A stretch of 64,000 nt of DNA, taken from UBA6224 sp963800205. GTDB taxonomy: Bacteria; Patescibacteriota; Saccharimonadia; Saccharimonadales; UBA4665. The position numbers and the translations under genes are program-made. Below are positions 50,655 to 62,357 of the stretch, piece by piece. The stretch covers positions 186,001-250,000 of the forward strand of contig CAWCZQ010000001.1 in assembly GCA_963800205.1 (NCBI GenBank), in the 5' to 3' direction. A model generated the notes under the pieces. That model was not told the DNA's origin, did no database searches, and worked only from the letters and a program-made list of their open reading frames with translations. Positions within the stretch are counted from its first letter, which is position 1. Each line of letters opens with the position of its first letter.

Positions 50655-50870
50655 CTACTCTTCAGTCTCTGTGCCGGCGTGGCGACGCGACTTTTTACCG
50701 CCAATAGCACCATACCGACGGGCGCGCTTTCGCCCCTCTTCTCCAGCGCCAAATCCTCCAGTTTTACCCTTGCGGCCACCTTTAGCTCCGATACGTGCGT
50801 AAAAATCTTTTCCGTATCGATCGAGATTTTTCTTTGCCGCTGCGCGGCCACCAGATGTTGTTCCTGCCAT
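50655..50870 (-). CDS. Small KGG-motif protein, copy 2
   Basis: The 71-residue paralogue has YGKDFYARIGAKGGRKGKTG and RRYGAIGGKKSRRH, giving two KGG-type motifs and a strongly basic tail ending in an acidic patch (TETEE). AAAGGAG precedes the ATG. It is about half identical to copy 1 and lies immediately downstream of the rRNA locus. Function not established; stress or nucleoid role is a guess from the family. Confidence 0.85.
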   Translation of the reverse strand: MAGTTSGGRAAAKKNLDRYGKDFYARIGAKGGRKGKTGGFGAGEEGRKRARRYGAIGGKKSRRHAGTETEE

Positions 50871-50982
50871 ATAATTATTCTCCTTTAACTCCCTAACTCT
50901 TTGACATACATTTACGATACTGGAGTCGCTTATGGTGGTCTGTAAAAAAAGCCATAACCGTTCTCAGAAAAGCGACCAAAAG

Positions 50983-51013
50983 ATAAAAGCCATCCTATTC
51001 GGATGGCTTTTAT
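50983..51013 (-). terminator. Terminator of the rRNA locus
   Basis: ATAAAAGCCATCC and GGATGGCTTTTAT form a 13-bp perfect stem with a 5-base loop right after 5S; on the minus strand TTTTATCTTTT follows. Confidence 0.9.
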
Positions 51014-51020
51014 ATAATTT

Positions 51021-51130
51021 GGCACCGTGCTATTTTCCCAGGGCTCAGGCCCAAGTATTGTAACCGCTACGAGGCTTAACTGCTGTGTTCGGCATGGGAA
51101 CAGGTGTTTCCCTCGCGCTATGGGCACCAA
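51021..51130 (-). rRNA. rrf: 5S ribosomal RNA
   Basis: The 110-base gene begins TTGGTGCCCATAGCGCGAGG and ends complementary to this start (CACGGTGCC). It contains the conserved segment CCCATGCCGAACACAGCAGT. It lies between the 23S gene and the terminator. Confidence 0.93.
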
Positions 51131-51263
51131 ACTAATGCGCTCTTGTATAGCGTACATATCGAAGCATATCTCATTGATGCCAATGTGCAAAGCATACTGA
51201 TATCATACTGCATGGAATTAGATGTTACAGCAATCTAAGACAAACGACGGTGTATGATAAACA

Positions 51264-51282
51264 CCAATAACTAGTCAATTGC
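51264..51282 (-). other. 23S processing stem, 3' arm
   Basis: CCAATAACTAGTCAATTGC (plus strand) is the exact reverse complement of 54693-54711 on the other side of the 23S gene. The pairing encloses the 23S precursor, as for RNase III processing. Pairing resumes further out (AAGACAAACG near 51238 with CGTTTGTCTT near 54726). Confidence 0.85.
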
Positions 51283-51319
51283 CCCTTTCTAAGACGGGAA
51301 ATCGCCTTAGAAAGGTCAT

Positions 51320-54655
<3,336 letters not shown>

Positions 54656-54692
54656 ATGAGTGAACGTGTAGTCCGAAGACTACTCGATCAAT

Positions 54693-54711
54693 GCAATTGA
54701 CTAGTTATTGG
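54693..54711 (-). other. 23S processing stem, 5' arm
   Basis: GCAATTGACTAGTTATTGG (plus strand) is the 19-base exact complement of 51264-51282 and precedes the 23S gene on the transcript by about 40 bases. Confidence 0.85.
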
Positions 54712-55094
54712 CATACACCAATAGCCGTTTGTCTTAAATTGCTTATCTCAAAAATTTGATTCCTAATTATTAAGTTACGAACTCAAGACACTGTTACTGG
54801 TCACCCAGATAATCTTGAACGCTTGAGTTTAAGCTAAAAGCTTGGCGGTTTATCCATTACGGCCACTGGCCTCTCTGTCTAAACTCAAGCAACCTGTTCA
54901 TCATACTGGAAAAAACAGGGGCGGTCAACCCTTTTGTGTTGCAATGTTTGCTACGGTTTTACTACTGTTCGGCGCTTGCACTCTGTATGGGTCTACATGA
55001 AATGATTACCCTAGGAACGCGCCACGAAACGATACGTCTAGGAACTACTTGGAATATTCTAGTATTCGCCTTTGCGGCGGGTGGTAAAATTTAA

Positions 55095-55208
55095 GTGATG
55101 ATGGGCAGCGCCCTTTGGCCTTTTCCGCTGGGGCGTGCTCGGAATACTTGGGTGATGAGGGGCAGCGGACTTCGTCCTTTTCCGCTGCGGCGTGCTCGGA
55201 ATAAATTC
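55095..55208. repeat. 57-bp tandem duplication in the tRNA-Ile/23S spacer
   Basis: Two adjacent copies (55095-55151 and 55152-55208) share GTGATGA, GGGCAGCG, CCTTTTCCGCTG and CGTGCTCGGAATA. They differ at about a quarter of positions. No gene is evident here. Confidence 0.8.
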
Positions 55209-55323
55209 CTGTGCGCGTCCTCGCTACAACGAACCACCGACCTACACCAGCTTCGCTGGTTGGTCAAAGGTACAAGACCCTCAAACAAATAAAAAAATCC
55301 CACCGTTGGTGAGATATTTTATT

Positions 55324-55400
55324 TGGTGGGCGATGAGGGACTCGAACCTCCGACCTCGTCATTATCAGTGACGCGCTCTAACCAGCTGAGCTAATCGCCC
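55324..55400 (-). tRNA. tRNA-Ile (GAU)
   Basis: The 77-base gene folds as a cloverleaf with acceptor stem GGGCGAT/ATCGCCC, discriminator A and encoded CCA. The anticodon arm is CGTCA-CTGATAA-TGACG, anticodon GAT. TTCGAGTC forms the T loop. It is the last tRNA before 23S. Confidence 0.96.
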
Positions 55401-55520
55401 TCGTCGTCCCGTACGCTTATGTCTCGTTTTGCCTTTCGGCAAAAGCTTCAACCTGCAGCTACGGTCCTCCTCTCAATTTTACATTCAGTCGCTTTCGCTT
55501 CTTGGATTGTAAAATTGGTA
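55401..55520 (-). repeat. rRNA spacer repeat, copy 1, with hairpin
   Basis: About 120 bp are repeated at 55613-55732, 212 bp away. Inside, CAATTTTACA (55474-55483) and TGTAAAATTG (55508-55517) form a 10-bp stem. In copy 2 the same stem has a G-C pair in place of an A-T pair, a compensatory change. It lies between the two tRNA genes, so the hairpin may guide tRNA release. Confidence 0.85.
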
Positions 55521-55535
55521 AACAACAATAAGTTT

Positions 55536-55612
55536 TGGTGGAGACACAGGGACTCGAACCCTGGACCCCCTGCTTGCAAAGCAGGTGCTCTAGCCAACTG
55601 AGCTATGTCCCC
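55536..55612 (-). tRNA. tRNA-Ala (UGC)
   Basis: The 77-base gene has acceptor stem GGGGACA/TGTCTCC, encoded CCA and anticodon arm CCTGC-TTTGCAA-GCAGG, anticodon TGC. It lies nearest the 16S, opposite to the usual Ile-Ala order. Confidence 0.96.
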
Positions 55613-55732
55613 TCGTCGTCCCGTACGCTTCTGTTTCGTTTTGTCTTCCGACAAAAGCTTCGACTTACAGCTACGGCCCTCCTCTCAATTTTGCATTCAG
55701 TCGCTTTCGCTCCTTGGATTGCAAAATTGGCT
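55613..55732 (-). repeat. rRNA spacer repeat, copy 2, with hairpin
   Basis: This is the second copy of 55401-55520. Its hairpin arms are CAATTTTGCA (55686-55695) and TGCAAAATTG (55720-55729). It lies just upstream of tRNA-Ala in the transcript. Confidence 0.85.
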
Positions 55733-55754
55733 AGGTAGAGAAAACTACCGACGT

Positions 55755-55783
55755 ATTCTACCCAAAAAACAGAGATAATACAA
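55755..55783 (-). promoter_or_regulatory. Internal promoter before tRNA-Ala
   Basis: TTGTAT (55778-55783), a 17-base spacer and TAGAAT (55755-55760) face the tRNA-Ala/Ile/23S/5S block, directly after the terminator at 55807-55838. Confidence 0.65.
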
Positions 55784-55806
55784 GACAATTACTGACGATA
55801 TACAAC

Positions 55807-55838
55807 AAAAAAGAGCCTTCTCGCAGATAGGCTCTTTT
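55807..55838 (-). terminator. Intrinsic terminator inside the rRNA locus, after 16S
   Basis: AAAAGAGCCT and AGGCTCTTTT form a 10-bp stem with a 10-base loop; on the minus strand the 3' arm ends in six T (CTTTTTTG). It follows the 16S processing stem, so a complete 16S precursor could end here. Confidence 0.8.
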
Positions 55839-55846
55839 GTGCAGTA

Positions 55847-55876
55847 TTAAAAACTGAATAGTGCAGTCAACGTCAT
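55847..55876 (-). other. 16S processing stem, 3' arm
   Basis: This arm (with GAATAGTGCAGTCAACGTCA) is nearly complementary to 57575-57604 upstream of 16S, with one bulge and one G-U-type mismatch. It encloses the 16S precursor. Confidence 0.8.
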
Positions 55877-56010
55877 GTCCATAAAAGGTACAGCTACTGA
55901 TGGTGTCGTCCACCGAAGTGGATACATGAATTGTCAGTACTGATTTACAATTCATCGACATCGACCTAGCTCTACAGTGATTGCTCGATCTGTATGCTAG
56001 TGTTCTCCCT

Positions 56011-57483
<1,473 letters not shown>

Positions 57484-57574
57484 AAGAATCTAATCTTAAC
57501 TTCAGTCAGAATCTGACTTACTGTTGAGAACCGTGGAAGGTTCTCGTGTTAAAACATAGTTCAAAAATATGAAC

Positions 57575-57604
57575 TGACGTTGATTTGCACTATTCAATTT
57601 TTAA
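57575..57604 (-). other. 16S processing stem, 5' arm
   Basis: This segment pairs with 55847-55876 (TGACGTTGA, TTGCACTATTCA, TTTTTAA). It precedes the 16S by about 90 bases in the transcript. Confidence 0.8.
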
Positions 57605-57652
57605 TGTCCATTTTGCAGGCAATCATAGCACCGCCTCAAAAGCACTCCTACG

Positions 57653-57682
57653 AGGATACACGGTAGTGTCTTCTTGTGTCAA
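57653..57682 (-). promoter_or_regulatory. 16S rRNA promoter
   Basis: A perfect TTGACA (57677-57682), an 18-base spacer and TATCCT (57653-57658) face 16S, about 45 bases after the gyrA stop codon. A second -10-like TATGAT lies downstream near 57622-57627. Confidence 0.7.
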
Positions 57683-57728
57683 GAGAAATCTGGCCATCTA
57701 TGTAGTAATTGCTACATCGGCCATTTAG

Positions 57729-60295
57729 CTACTTTACTGGCTCTGCGATGGCTTCTTCCTCTTCGAGAAGCTCCTCGGCTTTGTCGACTAGTGCCAATGA
57801 TACTACTTCATCAGTGTCATTGAGGCGCATTATTCTGACTCCCTGCGTCGCGCGACCAAGAGCTGGGATATCCTTGATGCCCAGTCGAATGGTCTGTCCG
57901 TTGTGGGAGATAATAATGACTTCTTGATCATCGTTATCAGAAAGCGTCTTCACGCCGATGAGTTCGCCAGTCTTTGTATTGACGACAGCTGAGCGGATGC
58001 CAACTCCACCGCGAGCATGGGGCGTAAACTGAGCAACTTTCGTTCGTCTTACCATAACCATACTTACTGATGACGAAGATACTCGAATTCTCTTCTACCA
58101 CGTCCATGCCGATTACTCGATCGCCTGCTCGCAAACGTATACCTCGGACTCCACGAGCGACTCGTCCCATTGGTCGCGCATCTTTTTCGTGGAACCGTAT
58201 CGCCTGTCCTTGACTAGTTGATATGAGCACTTCATTGTCACCAGTGGTCATTCTGATCCACTTAAGCTCATCGCCCTCATCCAGGTTAATGGCAATCAAT
58301 CCACTAGTCCGTACATTCTGATACTGCTCGAATGGGGTTTTCTTAATGACGCCACGAACCGTACACATGATGAGATTGTTGGCATTGTGAGTCTTACTGA
58401 TATTAATAACACTACTGACGGTTTCTTCTGGTTGTAGCTGCAGCAGGTTAACGATTGCTACACCCTTGGCACTCAGAGAGGCCGCAGGTACCTCATAGGT
58501 CTTAAGACGGAATACGCGCCCCTTATTCGTAAAGAATAGCAGGAAATCGTGCGTAGAAGCGTTAACGACATGTTCAATAGCATCCTCTTCCCGAGTCGCC
58601 ATGCCCCGACGCCCCTTGCCGCCACGTCCTTGTCGTTTATAGTCGGCAATTGGACTGCGCTTAATGTAGTTAGCGGAAGTAAGAGTTACGACAACCTGTT
58701 CATCGGCAATCAAATCTTCATCACTCATCTTACCTAATTCGCTGGGAACAATACGTGTTCGCCGTTCGTCGCCGTACTGGCGCTTGAGTTCCAACAGCTC
58801 ATCCTTTACGATTTTGAGGATTTTCTTGACGTCGGCCAAGATACCCTGCAACTTTTCGATAAGCTTCCGGAGTTCTGCTAGTTCATCCTCTATCTTCTGG
58901 CGCTCTAACCCAGCCAAAGTTCGTAACTGCATGGCCAAAATAGCCCTAGCCTGTATAACGCTCAGCTTAAACTGGCTAATCAGGTTTGTCTGGGCTTCTT
59001 CCGTAGTTTGACTGGCGCGAATAGTGGCGATTACTTCATCGATGTGGTCGAGAGCTATCTTCAAACCTTCCAGCACATGAGCACGCTCTTGTGCTTTTCG
59101 GAGTTCATACTCGGTGCGACGTCGTACCACCACTTGGCGATGCTTTATGTGTTCATTAATGATGTCCTGTAAGCCTAGGACACGTGGCTGAATGCCATCG
59201 ACAAGCGCCATCATATTGAAGTGGAAACTTGTTTGTAGTGGCGTCATTTTATAGAGCTGGTTCAGCAACTTCTTCGGGTAAGCATCTTTCTTCAGGTCGA
59301 TAACAATCCGCACGGCACCTCGCGCACTTTCATCTCGAAGGTCACTAATGCCGGTAAGTTTTTTGTCTCGTACCAAGTCGGCAATTTTCAGGACGAGTGA
59401 TTCTTTGTTGAGCGCGTACGGAATTTCGGTAATGACTATTTGGTGTCGTCCTTTATTACCTTCGACGATCTCGGCAATACCACGTGTTACGACACCACCT
59501 CGACCGGTAGCATAGGCTGTTCGTATCGATTCTTTACCGTAGATGACACCGCCAGTCGGAAAGTCTGGTCCCTTTATAAACTCCAGCAAATCATCGAGCT
59601 GTTGCCTCGGGATTTTCAATCATATGCACTTCGGCATCAATCAATTCATTGAGGTTGTGTGGCGGAATATTCGTCGCCATACCAACGGCAATACCCAATT
59701 GGCCGTTGAGGAGAAGATTGGGTAATTTTGCAGGAAGAACCGACGGTTCTTGGGTTGTTCCATCATAGTTATCACGGAAATCTACCGTTTCCTTATCGAT
59801 ATCTGCCAATAACTCATCGGCAAGCCGATGCATTTTTGCCTCGGTATAACGCATGGCAGCGGGCGGATCACCGTCCATACTACCAAAGTTACCTTGGCCA
59901 TTGATGAGCAGGTACCTAGTAGACCATGGCTGAGCCAAACGAACCATCGAATCATAAATTGATGCGTCACCGTGCGGGTGGTATTTACCCATGACGGCAC
60001 CGACCACATTAGCACTCTTACGATGACGAGACCCACTACGAAGACCCTCTTCGTTCATACTGTACATAATGCGGCGATGGACGGGCTTTAAACCGTCTCT
60101 AACATCAGGAAGTGCACGCTCAATAATGACGCTCATCGAGTATCGAAGATAGCTGTCTTCCATTACATTTTCGACAGTACGGCGCTCGACAATACGTGAG
60201 TGCCCAGAGTCCAGAACATCACTTGTTGCCTGGTTTTCTATACGAGGCTCGTTTATTGCATCAGCTATTGGTTCGTTTGGTTGTTGGTCGTCCAT
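57729..60295 (-). CDS. gyrA: DNA gyrase subunit A (two single-base frameshifts)
   Basis: Gyrase A cuts and rejoins DNA to add negative supercoils. Frame 1 begins MDDQQPNEPIADA at 60295 and holds the catalytic Tyr in AAMRYTEAKM. Near 59610 one extra base breaks it (ENPEATAR-stop, then LDDLLEFIKGPDFPTGG in the next frame). The C-terminal beta-pinwheel carries the GyrA box QGRGGKG, so this is gyrase rather than topo IV. A second extra base near 58055 separates SKYGYGK from RTKVAQFTPHARGG. Without the two bases the length is 855 codons, normal. The gene is essential, so the insertions are most likely sequence or assembly errors. The ATG follows the gyrB stop without a gap. Confidence 0.93.
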
Positions 60296-62260
60296 CTATA
60301 TATCCAGATCTTTTACAAATTTTGCATTAGCTTGAATGAAGTTTTTGCGCAGCTCTACTTCAGTTCCCATAAGCTTCGTAAAGATAGCGTCTGCTTTTTC
60401 GGCGTCCTCAACCTTTACCTGAATCAAAACGCGCTTCTCAGGGTTCATGGTTGTTTCAAATAATTGCTCAGCATCCATCTCACCGAGTCCCTTGTATCGC
60501 TTCTGTTCCACGAAACCTGCCTGCTTATAACGTTCGGTGGTAGGCTCTATCGAAGCACCATCCTGTTTGCGCTTCGCTATGGCTTCATCAACGATGCGTT
60601 CGAGTTCGCTTTCGTCATAGATAAATACACTTGATTTGCGACCTGGCTTCACCAGCTCGAAGAGCGGTGGCTTAGCCAGATATAAGTGTCCTCCATCGAC
60701 CACTTCTTTCATGTAGCGGAAGAAGAACGTCATCAACAACGTAGAAATGTGACTACCATCGACGTCGGCATCTGTCATGATGATGATTCGTGAATAGCGA
60801 AGACCATTTATGTCGAACGAATCCTCAATGCCGACTCCAAGAGCTTTGATAAGACTAAGAATTTCATTGTTCGCCAGCATTTTATCAAGCCGAGCACGCT
60901 CCACATTAAGGACTTTACCCCTGAGCGGAAGAATTGCTTGAGTCTTACTATCGCGACCAGTCTTTGCCGAGCCTCCGGCACTATCACCCTCTACTAAGTA
61001 AATCTCTGAGTTAGTCGGATCTTTACTACTGCAGTCTGCAAGTTTTCCTGGCATGCTAGCACCCTCGAGGACACCCTTGCGCAAAATATTCTCGCGTGCA
61101 GCACGCGCCGCTTTACGGGCTCGAGCAGCCAAAAGTGCCTTTCCGACAACTTTTTTGGCTATCGCCGGATGCTCTTCTAGGTAATATGAGAGATACTCAC
61201 CGAGAACTTGCTCTACATAACCACGAATTTCGGGATTACCCAATTTGTTCTTTGTTTGTCCTTCAAACTGTGGATCCGGTAGCTTAACGAGAATAATCGC
61301 CGTCAATCCTTCTCGAGTATCTTCTCCTGATAGATTTTCTTCTTTGTCTTTGAGGAGGCTATTTTTACGCGCATACTCATTAATAACCCGCGTTAAAGCG
61401 GCACGGAAGCCAGTTAGGTGGGTTCCGCCTTCGGGGTTTAAGACATTGTTAGCAAAAGACTTAATAGTTTCGGAATAGGCATCGGTGTACTGGAGGGCGA
61501 TTTCAACCTGCACATCCTTCACAGACTTATCGACGTAAAATATGTCGTCATCAACCACTTCTTTTCCAACGTTCAAATGTTTGACGTAGCTTTGTATGCC
61601 GCCTTCAAAATAAAAGCTATAACGCTTGCCGGTACGTTCGTCATTAAGTGACGTCCTTATACCTTTTGTGAGATAAGCTGCGTGACGTAGGCGATCCAGG
61701 ACCGTATCATAATTTATTGTTGTGGTCTCAAATATGGAGGCGTCTGGATAAAAGATAATTTCTGTACCGCGCTTGTCGGTTTTGCCGACAATCTTTAGGT
61801 CGCTTTGCGGAACACCAGTTTCGTACAACTGTTCATGTACTTTCCCTTTGCGAAATACTCGCACCGTCAAATTGGACGAAAGTGCATTAACCACACTCGA
61901 ACCAACTCCGTGCAAACCTCCAGATACTTTATATCCGCCGCCACCGAACTTACCACCGGCATGGAGCACTGTGAGGACAGTTTCGACGGTACTTTTACCA
62001 GTCTTGGGGTGAATATCGGTAGGTATACCTCGTCCATCGTCATATACTCGTACGCCGCCATCGGCTTGCAGTGTCACGGCAACCTGCGTTGCATGACCGG
62101 CCAAAGCTTCGTCGATACCATTATCTACTATTTCCCATACGAGGTGGTGCAGGCCCTCGACGCCCGTGCCGCCTATATACATTCCGGGTCGCTTCCGTAC
62201 AGGTTCTAGCCCCTCAAGAACTTGAATTTGCTCGGCATCATAACCTTTTTGTTTCGCCAC
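60296..62260 (-). CDS. gyrB: DNA gyrase subunit B
   Basis: The 654-residue ATPase subunit has the GHKL motifs EIVDNGIDEALAGH and GGLHGVGSSVVNAL, the transducer domain, and the TOPRIM motifs EGDSAGGSAKTGRD and IIMTDADVDGSHI. The start is the GTG at 62260 (MAKQKGYDAEQIQVLEGLEPV), with GAGGG about 13 bases upstream. It is co-transcribed with gyrA, which starts at the next base after its stop. Confidence 0.97.
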   Translation of the reverse strand: MAKQKGYDAEQIQVLEGLEPVRKRPGMYIGGTGVEGLHHLVWEIVDNGIDEALAGHATQVAVTLQADGGVRVYDDGRGIPTDIHPKTGKSTVETVLTVLHAGGKFGGGGYKVSGGLHGVGSSVVNALSSNLTVRVFRKGKVHEQLYETGVPQSDLKIVGKTDKRGTEIIFYPDASIFETTTINYDTVLDRLRHAAYLTKGIRTSLNDERTGKRYSFYFEGGIQSYVKHLNVGKEVVDDDIFYVDKSVKDVQVEIALQYTDAYSETIKSFANNVLNPEGGTHLTGFRAALTRVINEYARKNSLLKDKEENLSGEDTREGLTAIILVKLPDPQFEGQTKNKLGNPEIRGYVEQVLGEYLSYYLEEHPAIAKKVVGKALLAARARKAARAARENILRKGVLEGASMPGKLADCSSKDPTNSEIYLVEGDSAGGSAKTGRDSKTQAILPLRGKVLNVERARLDKMLANNEILSLIKALGVGIEDSFDINGLRYSRIIIMTDADVDGSHISTLLMTFFFRYMKEVVDGGHLYLAKPPLFELVKPGRKSSVFIYDESELERIVDEAIAKRKQDGASIEPTTERYKQAGFVEQKRYKGLGEMDAEQLFETTMNPEKRVLIQVKVEDAEKADAIFTKLMGTEVELRKNFIQANAKFVKDLDI

Positions 62261-62305
62261 TGTTTACTAACCCTCTATAAAGTTAAATTTTCCCACTTGT
62301 TTATT

Positions 62306-62334
62306 AGTATAGAATAACGGCGATAACTATTCAA
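62306..62334 (-). promoter_or_regulatory. gyrBA promoter
   Basis: TTGAAT (62329-62334), a 17-base spacer and TATACT (62306-62311) face gyrB, with a predicted leader of about 40 bases. Confidence 0.8.
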
Positions 62335-62357
62335 CACTACCCCTGAAGGACCGGTTG

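Noticed and set aside
57729..60295. Programmed frameshift in gyrA
   Set aside because: No slippery heptamer or downstream structure at either site, both are insertions of a base, and gyrA is not known for recoding.
57729..62334. Possible replication origin near gyrB/gyrA
   Set aside because: No dnaA, dnaN or recF gene and no cluster of DnaA boxes or AT-rich unwinding region was seen.
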